From Woeseiaceae bacterium (lineage in GTDB: Bacteria > Pseudomonadota > Gammaproteobacteria > Steroidobacterales > Woeseiaceae): a DNA stretch of 13,547 bases. The notes below the pieces were generated by a model. It saw only the letters and a list, made by a program, of their open reading frames with translations, had not been told where the DNA came from and ran no database searches. Shown here one piece after another: positions 1 through 7,195 of this stretch. How positions within the stretch are numbered: position 1 is the first letter of the stretch; every line of letters starts with the position of its first letter. Location: NCBI GenBank assembly GCA_013138675.1, contig WTCH01000357.1, positions 1 to 13,547 of the forward strand, given 5' to 3'. The position numbers and the translations under genes were made by a program.

Positions 1-220
1 ATTTGTCGCCGATCGGGACAAGCTCGTTACGGTAGATGAAAAACGCGCGTTTGTAGTCAGTTCGCTCGTAGACTTCCTCGGCCTGTTGCTGCACGCGCAA
101 GGTCTTTGCGTCGACCGGCATATCGAGAAAGGAACTTGTGGATTGGGCAGCGGCGAGCGAACCAAACAGGCACGCGGTAACCGCCAGCATGGCTCTTGAT
201 TTCTGGGACACTCTATTCAC
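1..220 (-). CDS. Exported protein, probably Sel1/TPR-like (3' end outside window)
   Basis: About 73 codons are visible, and the frame runs off the left edge still open. I chose the GTG at 220 because it gives a normal signal peptide: a basic start (NRVSQKSRAM), a hydrophobic core (LAVTACLFGSLAAA) and a likely cut near AAAQ/S. An in-frame ATG at 190 would lose the basic region. The mature start contains AEEVYERTDYKRAFFIYRNE, which resembles the first helices of a Sel1/TPR repeat (small and aromatic residues at regular spacing). This suggests a periplasmic solenoid protein that binds partners rather than an enzyme. It lies 69 bp after the crotonase stop on the same strand, so it may be the last gene of that operon or have its own promoter. 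I see no convincing -35/-10 or strong ribosome site. The Sel1 assignment is an inference from a short stretch. Confidence 0.6.
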   Translation of the reverse strand, partial: MNRVSQKSRAMLAVTACLFGSLAAAQSTSSFLDMPVDAKTLRVQQQAEEVYERTDYKRAFFIYRNELVPIGDK

Positions 221-289
221 TGTTCTGCATGGGCTTGAATAATTGTTTGGACTATGCCGGCTTTGGGATAGTTCCAATTGAAACGACAC

Positions 290-1081
290 TCAGTCATCAA
301 ATTCTGGTGGCCGTTTCTGCATGTTTGCCATGACCGCTTCGAGCTGGTTCTTTTTCCCCAACACCCCTAACTGCAATTCCGCCTCCAGGGCCAGCGCCTC
401 GGGGTCCGACAGGCGCCACGCAGTGTTGAGCAGGCGCTTCACCGAACGAATCGCATCTGGTGATTTTACGCAGATCGCACGTGCCGCCTCCATAGCCGCG
501 GCTTGCGGATCGTCGTGCAATGCCGTCACGAGGCCCAGGTGGGATGCTTCCTCACCTCCGACCACCCTGCCCGACCATGCCATTTCCTTGGCGCGATCCA
601 CCGGTATCAGGTCGCGCAGCGTCGTCGTGATCGCCATGTCCGGGATCAGGCCCCACTTGACCTCCATGATTGAGAGGCTCGAATCCGGCCGCGCATAGCG
701 CAGGTCGGCGCCCATCGCGATCTGAAATCCCGCGCCGAAAGCGACGCCACGGATTGCGCAAATCACAGGGACCGGCAACTGGCGCCAAGTATAAGCCGCA
801 AGTTGAAATCGATTTGCAGGAGAGGAATCGACTGGTGACAGCGCCTTACTGTCTACCGCAAACTGATTGTCAGAAAGAAGGCTGACATCGATACCTGCGC
901 AAAAATTGTCGCCGGCGCCGGCCAGCACGACAGCTCGAACTGTGCGGTTGTCGGCGAGCTCCCTGCCCGCCGCGCCCAATGCATCAAACATCGCCAGATT
1001 GACCGCGTTGGCCTTATCGGGCCGGTTCAGCGTGACCTGGGCAATATGCTCCCTGATCGAGACTTGTACTGGCTCACTCAT
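290..1081 (-). CDS. Crotonase / enoyl-CoA hydratase family protein
   Basis: This 263-residue protein is of normal crotonase length and should act on an enoyl-CoA thioester in the cytoplasm. The oxyanion-hole segment FCAGIDVSLL (60-69) and the helix segment GVAFGAGFQIAMGADLRYA (112-130) are clear. Glu140, in SIMEVKWGLIPDM, aligns with the second catalytic glutamate of rat mitochondrial hydratase (Glu164). The first one (Glu144) is replaced by Gln120. The motif pattern recalls the PRK07509-type crotonases rather than typical methylglutaconyl-CoA hydratase (LiuC). The start ATG lies 12 bases after the MaoC stop, with GGGGA just upstream, so it is operonic. Its place in a liu operon suggests hydration of a leucine-derived or related enoyl-CoA. 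The missing glutamate makes the exact reaction uncertain (hydratase, isomerase or thioesterase-like). Confidence 0.9.
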   Translation of the reverse strand: MSEPVQVSIREHIAQVTLNRPDKANAVNLAMFDALGAAGRELADNRTVRAVVLAGAGDNFCAGIDVSLLSDNQFAVDSKALSPVDSSPANRFQLAAYTWRQLPVPVICAIRGVAFGAGFQIAMGADLRYARPDSSLSIMEVKWGLIPDMAITTTLRDLIPVDRAKEMAWSGRVVGGEEASHLGLVTALHDDPQAAAMEAARAICVKSPDAIRSVKRLLNTAWRLSDPEALALEAELQLGVLGKKNQLEAVMANMQKRPPEFDD

Positions 1082-1093
1082 GGCAATCCCCGC

Positions 1094-1951
1094 TTATGTT
1101 GCCAACGTGCATTTGCCGTTCCGCAACACGATGACATCGCGCTCAACAGCGGTACAGCTGAACGACACGATATTGCCGTCCTGCCACATGTCCGTACGAA
1201 CGGTGTCGCCAGGCATGACGGGAGACGAGAAGCGTGCATCGAACCCGGTAATCAGCGTGTCGTCGTACTCGCAAATCGTCCTGAGGATCGCGCGGCATGC
1301 AATGCCATAGGTGCACAAGCCATGCAGGATGGGCACAGCGAATCCCGCCCGCCCGGCCGTCCCGGGATCGGCGTGCAAGGGATTGCGGTCACCATTCAGA
1401 CGAAACAATAATGCCTGGTCGACCCGGGTACCGCATTCGCAACTCAAGTCCGGCTCGCGCCGCGGCACACGGTGCGGCGGTGGCGCACTACCCGAGACAC
1501 CGCCGAATCCCCCGTCACTGCGCGCAACCACAGTCATTCCGAGCGAGAACACGGCGGTATCGTCCTTCGCGAGCCGCCCGTCAACTTCAAACAACAACAT
1601 CGCGCCTCGCCTGGGACCACGATCGAAGACATCAATAATGCGTTTGTTGATCAGCAGCTCAGCCGATGGTGGGACAGGACGATGCAGTTGTAACCGCTGC
1701 TCGGCATGCAGCACCTGCGTAAAATCCCAGCCGAGATCGGGTGGGAACATATCCGGCACCAGTACGCTCGCCATGGTCGGCACCGTACGCAGCAATTGGT
1801 CCTGCTCGTAGACAAACGGCAGCTCTTTTAAGTCGACCGGATCGCGGCCGAAGCCGATGCTTTGCGCGTATAGCATTGTTTGCGCGTCGCTGTAGCTGAG
1901 AGGCAGGTCATCAACTGATGCTGCCAGCAACTCGTCGTGATTTAACGTCAT
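1094..1951 (-). CDS. MaoC-like (R)-specific enoyl-CoA hydratase, double hot-dog (hydratase-2 type)
   Basis: This 285-residue protein has the size of a two-domain hydratase 2. The C-terminal half carries the hydratase-2 signature: FRLNGDRNPLHADP at 183-196, followed by AVPILHGLCTYG. Asp188 and His193 align with the catalytic Asp and His of the hydratase-2 domain of peroxisomal MFE-2. The N-terminal half is a degenerate hot-dog that would bind the acyl chain. The expected reaction is reversible hydration of a trans-2-enoyl-CoA to the (R)-3-hydroxyacyl-CoA. Its ATG overlaps the SDR stop by one base (TGATG), a sign of translational coupling. Pairing with an HSDL2-like SDR suggests that the SDR oxidises its product. 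The substrate is unknown. It could be a branched acyl-CoA tied to the leucine genes, or an unrelated fatty acyl-CoA. Confidence 0.9.
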   Translation of the reverse strand: MTLNHDELLAASVDDLPLSYSDAQTMLYAQSIGFGRDPVDLKELPFVYEQDQLLRTVPTMASVLVPDMFPPDLGWDFTQVLHAEQRLQLHRPVPPSAELLINKRIIDVFDRGPRRGAMLLFEVDGRLAKDDTAVFSLGMTVVARSDGGFGGVSGSAPPPHRVPRREPDLSCECGTRVDQALLFRLNGDRNPLHADPGTAGRAGFAVPILHGLCTYGIACRAILRTICEYDDTLITGFDARFSSPVMPGDTVRTDMWQDGNIVSFSCTAVERDVIVLRNGKCTLAT

Positions 1952-2784
1952 CAGGTCGTCTTCGGCTCAACGAAAAAGTCAGGCGCCAACGGCAACTCAG
2001 GATTAACGGCATAAACACTGAGATCCGTGATCCCTTCGTCTTCCAGAACAGAATCATCCACGCAAAAGAAGCCAGTGAACTCTTTGCTGGGCCTGTTCAG
2101 AATGACATAGGCGGCATCGGCCATGATGTCGGGCTTGCGCGAATGCATGATGAGTTCGTCACCACCGAGCATGTTGACAGCAGCCGTTGCGATGGTCGTC
2201 CTCGGCCACAACGCATTCACCGCGATGCCCTGCTCGCGAAACTCGCCGGCCATTCCCAGTACACACAGACTCATGCCGAACTTCGACATCGAATAGGCAA
2301 CGTGAGGTGCGAACCACTTCTCGACCATATTGAGCGGCGGTGCGAGTGTCAGGATGTGTGGATTTTCTGCTTTTTGTAGCCACGGCAGGCAGGTTTTTGA
2401 CACCAGGAAGGTGCCGCGGGCGTTGACCTGGTACATCAGGTCGAAACGGCTCATCGACACTTCCTCGGTGCCCAGCAGTGCGATCGCGCTGGCATTGTTG
2501 ACGACGATGTCGATACCGCCGAATTCACTGGCACCCTTCTCGACGGCATCCTTGACGGCATTTTCGTCACGAATGTCGCAGACCAATGGCAACGCCTTTC
2601 CCCCGGATTCCTCAATCTCGGCCGCGGCCGTGTGAATCGTGCCGGGCAACGTCGGGTGCGGCTCCGAGGTCTTGGCGGCGATAATGATGTTGGCGCCATC
2701 CACCGCCGCACGTTTTGCAATTGCGAGACCAATGCCGCGACTGCCGCCGGTAACAAGCAGTGTCTTTCCCGCTAGTGAAGTCAT
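1951..2784 (-). CDS. HSDL2-like short-chain dehydrogenase/reductase
   Basis: This is a 277-residue SDR with a Rossmann fold. Visible motifs are the cofactor loop TGGSRGIG (12-19), NNAS (96-99), Asn121 in QVNARGT, and Tyr164/Lys168 in YSMSK. The segments LAPPLNM and KFGMSLCVLGMA, and the tail ending in LPLAPDFFVE, match the hydroxysteroid dehydrogenase-like 2 subfamily. The SCP2 lipid-binding domain of animal HSDL2 is absent. At the place where HSDL2 proteins usually have SPPLN, this protein has APPLN (Ala148). The SDR catalytic serine may therefore be missing, though the alignment is loose there. AAGGAG lies six bases before the ATG, and the liuB stop is nine bases upstream. It probably oxidises an (R)-3-hydroxyacyl-CoA made by the overlapping MaoC gene. 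That role is inferred from context. Confidence 0.9.
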   Translation of the reverse strand: MTSLAGKTLLVTGGSRGIGLAIAKRAAVDGANIIIAAKTSEPHPTLPGTIHTAAAEIEESGGKALPLVCDIRDENAVKDAVEKGASEFGGIDIVVNNASAIALLGTEEVSMSRFDLMYQVNARGTFLVSKTCLPWLQKAENPHILTLAPPLNMVEKWFAPHVAYSMSKFGMSLCVLGMAGEFREQGIAVNALWPRTTIATAAVNMLGGDELIMHSRKPDIMADAAYVILNRPSKEFTGFFCVDDSVLEDEGITDLSVYAVNPELPLAPDFFVEPKTT

Positions 2785-2793
2785 CCGAGCTCC

Positions 2794-4404
2794 TTACATC
2801 CTGAAGACGCCAAACGGCGTTTCGTCGTCGCGCGGCCGATTCATGGCAGCCGACAAACCGAGCGACAATACCAGACGTGTCTCGACAGGATCGATAACAC
2901 CGTCATCCCACAATCGTGCACTTGCATAGAACGGGTGCCCCTGGGACTCGTACTGGTCGCGAATGCTGGCCTCGAATTGCTCCCGCTCTTCATCCGGCCA
3001 CGTGTCACCACGTGCATCAAGTCCTTCCTGTTTGACGGTCGACAGGACCAGGGATGCCTGTTCTCCGCCCATGACCGAGATGCGCGCATTTGGCCACATC
3101 CACAACATTCGTGGGTTATACGCGCGGCCACACATCGCGTAGTTGCCGGCACCAAAGGAGCCGCCGATGATGACCGTAAACTTGGGCACCGTTGCAGTCG
3201 CGACGGCGTTGACCATCTTTGCGCCTTCTTTCGCGATGCCGGCATGCTCGACACGCTTACCGACCATGAACCCGGTGATATTTTGCAGGAAAACCAGCGG
3301 AATACCGCGACGGTTGCAGAGCTGAATAAAGTGCGCCCCTTTCTGGGCCGATTCCATGAACAGAATGCCGTTGTTCGCGACGATACCGACTGGATAGCCG
3401 TCGATGTGTGCAAAGCCGCAAACAAGCGTCGATCCGTAGAGCTTTTTGAATTCCTGGAATTCCGATCCGTCGACGATCCGGGCTATCACTTCACGAACGT
3501 CATATGGAAAACGATATTCGCGCGAAACGATGCCGTAGATGTCATCAGCCGGGTAATTTGGCTCCATTGCTTCGCGCACGGCGAGATCGACGCGTTTCGT
3601 GATGTTCAGATTGGCGACTATTTCGCGTGCAATTGTCAGCGCATGCTGGTCATCGTCGGCAAGGTGGTCGGTAACCCCTGAAATCCGGGAGTGCACGGCA
3701 CCCCCACCGAGCGTCTCAGCATCGACGACTTCACCGGTCGCCGCCTTTACCAGCGGTGGCCCCCCGAGGAAGATCGTGCCCTGGTTGCGTACGATGATGG
3801 CTTCATCACACATTGCGGGCACATAAGCACCTCCCGCAGTACACGAGCCCATCACGGCAGCAATTTGCGGAATGCCCTTCGCTGACATTCGCGCCTGGTT
3901 ATAAAAAATGCGGCCGAAGTGATCGCGATCGGGAAATACTTCGTCCTGTCGTGGCAAGAAAGCACCACCCGAGTCGACGAGATAAATGCACGGCAAGTGA
4001 TTCTGTTCGGCAATTTCCTGCGCGCGCAGGTGTTTCTTCACGGTCAGCGGGTAATAGGTACCGCCTTTTACCGTCGCATCGTTGGCGACGATCATGCACT
4101 CGATGCCGTTGACGCGACCAATGCCCGTAATCAGGCCGGCCGCCGGTACCTCATCACTGTAAACCTGCCATGCCGCCAGCTGTCCGGTCTCGAGAAACGG
4201 CGAGCCGTCGTCGATTAGCTCCTCGATACGATCCCGCGGCAACAGTTTGCCACGCACGAGGTGGCGCTCTCTGGATCGTGCCGGTCCACCGGTGTTGATC
4301 TGCTCACGAAGTTCCTGCAGTTCCCGGGCGAGCGCAGCATTGGCTTCCGCGTTTCGCCGAAAGTCGTCCGACTCGCGATCGATCTTTGTCTTGATTACTG
4401 GCAT
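2794..4404 (-). CDS. liuB: Methylcrotonyl-CoA carboxylase, carboxyltransferase (beta) subunit
   Basis: At 536 residues this is the normal MCC-beta length. It should transfer carboxyl from carboxybiotin to 3-methylcrotonyl-CoA, the third step after leucine transamination. The N-terminal crotonase-like domain has YLVDSGGAFLPRQDEVFPD (141-159) and GSCTAGGAYVPAMCDE (186-201). The C-terminal domain has the oxyanion loop GGSFGAGNYAMCGR (414-427), followed by MWPNARISVMGGEQA. These are typical of MCC beta rather than propionyl-CoA carboxylase beta. The biotin/BCCP alpha subunit (liuD) is not downstream, where liu operons normally place it, so it must come from elsewhere. The ATG at 4404 has no Shine-Dalgarno in the last dozen bases. 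A REP-like hairpin fills the space between TAGGA (at the liuA stop) and this start. Confidence 0.96.
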   Translation of the reverse strand: MPVIKTKIDRESDDFRRNAEANAALARELQELREQINTGGPARSRERHLVRGKLLPRDRIEELIDDGSPFLETGQLAAWQVYSDEVPAAGLITGIGRVNGIECMIVANDATVKGGTYYPLTVKKHLRAQEIAEQNHLPCIYLVDSGGAFLPRQDEVFPDRDHFGRIFYNQARMSAKGIPQIAAVMGSCTAGGAYVPAMCDEAIIVRNQGTIFLGGPPLVKAATGEVVDAETLGGGAVHSRISGVTDHLADDDQHALTIAREIVANLNITKRVDLAVREAMEPNYPADDIYGIVSREYRFPYDVREVIARIVDGSEFQEFKKLYGSTLVCGFAHIDGYPVGIVANNGILFMESAQKGAHFIQLCNRRGIPLVFLQNITGFMVGKRVEHAGIAKEGAKMVNAVATATVPKFTVIIGGSFGAGNYAMCGRAYNPRMLWMWPNARISVMGGEQASLVLSTVKQEGLDARGDTWPDEEREQFEASIRDQYESQGHPFYASARLWDDGVIDPVETRLVLSLGLSAAMNRPRDDETPFGVFRM

Positions 4405-4407
4405 CGC

Positions 4408-4431
4408 ATTCGCGGCTGAAGCCGCTCCTAC
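4408..4431 (-). repeat. REP-like hairpin between liuA and liuB
   Basis: Read on the minus strand this is GTAG-GA, then the stem-loop GCGGCT-TC-AGCCGC (4412-4425), then GAAT. It differs at one base from the element at 13038-13061. The TAG of its GTAG head is the liuA stop codon (4430-4428). The other side ends a few bases before the liuB start. GTAG-headed hairpins of this kind are the REP class acted on by RAYT transposases in enteric bacteria, Pseudomonas and Stenotrophomonas. The RAYT gene is not in this window. Confidence 0.85.
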
Positions 4432-5588
4432 CTGGCCGAAGCCGCGAATAATTCGCGACCGATCAGCATGCGCCTGATCTCGCTGGTTCCGGCGCCGATC
4501 TCATACAGTTTGGCGTCGCGCAACAGGCGCCCGGCGGGATACTCGTTGATATAGCCATTGGCACCCAGTGCCTGGATCGACTGATCCGCCATCCAGACCG
4601 CCTTTTCTGCAGCGACGAGGATGCAACCAGCCGCATCGAATCGGGTGGTCTGACCGCGATCGACAGCCTGCGCAACCGCGTACACGTAAGCGCGGCTGCT
4701 GTTCATCGCCGTGTACATGTCGGCGATCTTGCCCTGCATCAACTGGAACTCGCCAATAGCCTGTCCGAATTGCTTGCGGTCGTGAATATACGGCATGACC
4801 ACGTCCATGCAGGCCCCCATGATGCCCAGCGGGCCACCGGCCAGTACCACCCGCTCGTAGTCGAGCCCACTCATCAGGATCGCTGTGCCTTTGCCTTCAG
4901 TCGCCAGCAAATTGGCAACAGGCACGCGGCAATCCTGCAGCAAGACCTCACTGGTGTCGGATCCTCGCATGCCAAGCTTGTCCAGCTTTTGCGGCGTCGA
5001 CATTCCCGGCGTACCTCGTTCGATGAGGAAAGCGCTGAGTTTGCGATTACCAGCCTCCGCATCCGTAACGGCATACACGATCATGACATCGGCTTGCGGC
5101 GCGTTCGTGATCCACATCTTGGAACCGTTGAGAACATAATCGTCGCCATCGAGGGCAGCCGTCGTACGCATACCCATGACATCCGAGCCTGCACCCGCCT
5201 CGCTCATGGCCAGGGCGCCCAGGTGTTCTCCGGAAATCAGCGCAGGCAGAAGCCGTGCTTTCTGTTCCTCACTGCCCCAGCGATGCAATTGGTTGACGCA
5301 CAAATTGGAGTGCGCGCCATAGGACAGTCCGATCGAGGCCGACGCCCGGCTGATTTCTTCCATCGCGACAACGTGTGCGAGATAGCCGAGAGCCGAGCCG
5401 CCATACTCATCTTCAACTGTTATTCCGAGCAGCCCCAGTTCGCCAAGTTCAGGCCAGAGGTCGCGCGGGAACTCGTTTTGCTCATCAATCGCGGCCGCAC
5501 GAGGCGCAATGCGGTCAGCAGCGAACGCGCGAACGGTCTCGCGCAGGAGATCAATATCCTCGCCGAGGCCAAAATCAAAATCCATCAT
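4428..5588 (-). CDS. liuA: Isovaleryl-CoA dehydrogenase
   Basis: This is an FAD-dependent acyl-CoA dehydrogenase that oxidises isovaleryl-CoA to 3-methylcrotonyl-CoA and passes electrons to ETF. Counting from the ATG at 5588 it has 386 residues, the usual length. Visible are YGAHSNLCVNQLHRWG, the FAD/substrate block LAMSEAGAGSDVMGMRT (126-142), WITNAPQAD, and GAGTSEIRRMLIGRELF near the C-terminus. Glu245, in GLDYERVVLAGGPLGIM, is at the position of the catalytic base that sets isovaleryl-CoA dehydrogenases apart from most other family members. The frame can be opened further to a TTG at 5594, but ATGs at 5588 and 5585 are more likely. The stop codon lies inside the REP-like hairpin, and liuB follows 23 bases later. 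An isobutyryl- or 2-methylbutyryl-CoA dehydrogenase is less likely given that Glu and the liuB neighbour. Confidence 0.95.
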   Translation of the reverse strand: MMDFDFGLGEDIDLLRETVRAFAADRIAPRAAAIDEQNEFPRDLWPELGELGLLGITVEDEYGGSALGYLAHVVAMEEISRASASIGLSYGAHSNLCVNQLHRWGSEEQKARLLPALISGEHLGALAMSEAGAGSDVMGMRTTAALDGDDYVLNGSKMWITNAPQADVMIVYAVTDAEAGNRKLSAFLIERGTPGMSTPQKLDKLGMRGSDTSEVLLQDCRVPVANLLATEGKGTAILMSGLDYERVVLAGGPLGIMGACMDVVMPYIHDRKQFGQAIGEFQLMQGKIADMYTAMNSSRAYVYAVAQAVDRGQTTRFDAAGCILVAAEKAVWMADQSIQALGANGYINEYPAGRLLRDAKLYEIGAGTSEIRRMLIGRELFAASAR

Positions 5589-5604
5589 AATCAAGGCAAC
5601 CTGG

Positions 5605-5620
5605 AATGCAGGCCTGCATT
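5605..5620. promoter_or_regulatory. Perfect 16-bp palindrome upstream of liuA
   Basis: AATGCAGGCCTGCATT is a perfect dyad with no spacer. It sits 16 bases before the liuA ATG, in the 46-bp gap after the VOC gene. Its place suits an operator for a dimeric repressor or a small mRNA hairpin. It does not look like the published LiuR or LiuQ motifs as I recall them, and I see no clear -35/-10 nearby. A regulatory role is inferred from position only. Confidence 0.4.
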
Positions 5621-5634
5621 GTCGCCTATGCCGA

Positions 5635-6003
5635 TCAGGGTTGGTAGAGCCCAGCTACGGAACCGCCCGGATCCTCGACCACACAAAAGCGGCCACCCGC
5701 AAGGCCCCGTATTTCCACTACGATTTTGCCGCCGTTGGCTGTGCAGGCTGCGGCACTCTTTTCGACGTCTTCGACCACAATGTAGATCAGCCAACCGGTC
5801 GGCAAATCGGCGTTGCTGCCTTTTGCATGACAGACTCCGGCCACGCCATCACCGGTTGCCGGCATCTTCATGACGTAGTCGGCATAGCCACCCATGTCGA
5901 CGTCATCCGTCTCCCAGCCCACGACAGCCTTATAGAAGTCACGCACGCCTGGCGCATCTTCTGTCGTCATGTCGATCCAGCCTACTTGACCTATCTCACT
6001 CAT
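5635..6003 (-). CDS. VOC-fold (glyoxalase/bleomycin-resistance superfamily) protein
   Basis: This 122-residue protein has the two beta-alpha-beta-beta-beta modules of the VOC fold. The first starts with QVGWIDMTTEDAPGVRDFYK and VVGWE. The second starts with LIYIVVEDVEKSAAACTANG and ends GRFCVVEDPGGSVAGLYQP. The usual metal-binding His of the first strand is replaced (GWIDM), and the last strand lacks the usual Glu. A metal-dependent glyoxalase I role is therefore unlikely. It resembles the Cfp30B/lactoylglutathione-lyase-like proteins of unknown substrate. GGGGGA lies shortly before the ATG. It is on the same strand as liuA with a 46-bp gap, so it may be the first gene of that operon. The leader in front of it holds two direct repeats. 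Confidence 0.88.
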   Translation of the reverse strand: MSEIGQVGWIDMTTEDAPGVRDFYKAVVGWETDDVDMGGYADYVMKMPATGDGVAGVCHAKGSNADLPTGWLIYIVVEDVEKSAAACTANGGKIVVEIRGLAGGRFCVVEDPGGSVAGLYQP

Positions 6004-6019
6004 ACTAAATCCCCCAAAT

Positions 6020-6115
6020 TTCTTTCAGAATCTACACGTAGCAAATACGAGCAGACATGCACCTCCACAGTTCTTTCAGAATCTGCACGTAGCAAACACA
6101 AACGAACATGCACCT
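6020..6115. repeat. Two 45-bp direct repeats, 51-bp period, upstream of the VOC gene
   Basis: Copies at 6020-6064 and 6071-6115 match at 39 of 45 positions by eye. Both begin TTCTTTCAGAATCT and end ACATGCACCT. All six differences are transitions. They fill almost the whole gap between the desaturase stop (6120) and the VOC start (6003), and are not the REP type seen elsewhere in the window. On the minus strand each copy contains an ATG, and the copy nearer the VOC gene has GGAGG in front of it. An open stretch of 25 codons (6109 down to 6032) crosses both copies. I would not call it a gene. Confidence 0.8.
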
Positions 6116-6119
6116 ATTG

Positions 6120-7142
6120 TTAGAACGACGTCAAAAACGACGCGGCATTGCCGCCGACCGGACCTTGCCCGGTCCGGGCAGTGCGCAAGTAGTCGTCACC
6201 CTTCGGATAGTCAATGGGTTGTGGATTGCTGACTCTCATCACGCGGTTTCGATGGTACAGCTTTAGCTGCGATACGAACGGGATGACTCGGGCCGGATCG
6301 TTCTGTGTCAGCTCCTCGTGCAGATTTGGCAGGCGATAAAAAGGCACATTCATGTCGTGGTGATGTGCATTGTGATAGCCAAAATTCAGCGTCACCAGGT
6401 TAAGGCGCGGATACTTCAGTGACAACGGCACGCTGAACGTGTGTTCCTGCTCCCACTCAGAATCGCCCTTGTGCGGCGCTTTGGCGCGTTCGAAAAGCGT
6501 CGCGTGATAAGGGTAATCGTGCTGCAACGCATCCATGAATCGCAGAATGTGCATCATCAGCATGTACGCAACAGCGTACAGGATCGCGACCTTCGGGAAC
6601 ATCACTGCCACGGTGACGAAAACACCACCACGAATCAGGATAACTGTGACGTTGCGTGCACGTTGGTCACGCCGCTCGGGAATGATGAATGACGTGAACA
6701 CCATGATGAAGTGCATGATCAGGTCATGGGCCGGGATGTAAAACCACTCGAGTAAGCGCGTAACCCGCAGTATGACCGGGTGCTTCTCGAACCACTCGTC
6801 GTACTCGAACCAGACGACATCATCGTTATCAACATGATGCCGGAAGTGTTTGTAGCGCATGTCTTCGTAGGTGCCATAGGCAGCACCGCAGAACCAGCTC
6901 AATACACGGCCGAGTCGAGTGTTGTCACGTTGGCGTTTGAACACGAGATTGTGGCCGCATTCATGAATCAGGTAGGCGGCAATTGTCATCGCGTGTGCCA
7001 ACAGAAACGTCGCGACCAGGTTGACGGCCCAAAACGAGCTAAACAAGCCGACAACTCCGAACATATAGGCGCCAACGACATACAAGAAAGCGACGCCGTA
7101 GTTTCTTAGCCCTTCGGGCTCTTTGAGTACCGTGGAGATCAT
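6120..7142 (-). CDS. Membrane fatty-acid desaturase (di-iron, three His boxes)
   Basis: This integral membrane desaturase would insert a double bond into an acyl-lipid or acyl-CoA using O2. From the ATG at 7142 it has 340 residues. The His boxes are HECGH (60-64), HFRHH (99-103) and HNAHH in NFGYHNAHHHDMN (257-261), with a further LQHDYPYH between the second and third. Hydrophobic segments occur near residues 17-35, 38-58, 138-155 and 168-200. The frame extends upstream to a TTG at 7190, but that start would lie six bases from the glnK start and overlap its ribosome site. I therefore prefer the ATG, although no strong ribosome site is adjacent. A carotenoid or alkane hydroxylase relative is possible, since the His boxes alone do not fix the substrate. 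Confidence 0.9.
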   Translation of the reverse strand: MISTVLKEPEGLRNYGVAFLYVVGAYMFGVVGLFSSFWAVNLVATFLLAHAMTIAAYLIHECGHNLVFKRQRDNTRLGRVLSWFCGAAYGTYEDMRYKHFRHHVDNDDVVWFEYDEWFEKHPVILRVTRLLEWFYIPAHDLIMHFIMVFTSFIIPERRDQRARNVTVILIRGGVFVTVAVMFPKVAILYAVAYMLMMHILRFMDALQHDYPYHATLFERAKAPHKGDSEWEQEHTFSVPLSLKYPRLNLVTLNFGYHNAHHHDMNVPFYRLPNLHEELTQNDPARVIPFVSQLKLYHRNRVMRVSNPQPIDYPKGDDYLRTARTGQGPVGGNAASFLTSF

Positions 7143-7195
7143 AGTAGTGCTAGCATACTCCCGGATCCACCGGCCGCCAAAGGAAGACAAAATCC

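Noticed and set aside
4770..5873. Long open frame (367 codons) on the plus strand
   Set aside because: It lies opposite liuA and the VOC gene, has low-complexity Arg/His-rich translation without domains, and has no ribosome site. It is a GC-rich shadow frame.
6032..6109. 25-codon minus-strand frame across the direct repeats as a leader peptide gene
   Set aside because: It has only a weak ribosome site at its first ATG, no conservation information, and its content is fixed by the repeat. I mention it under the repeat but do not annotate it as a gene.
7143..7190. TTG start at 7190 for the desaturase
   Set aside because: It is a rare start codon without a ribosome site and overlaps the glnK ribosome-binding region. 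The ATG at 7142 is more economical, though not proven.
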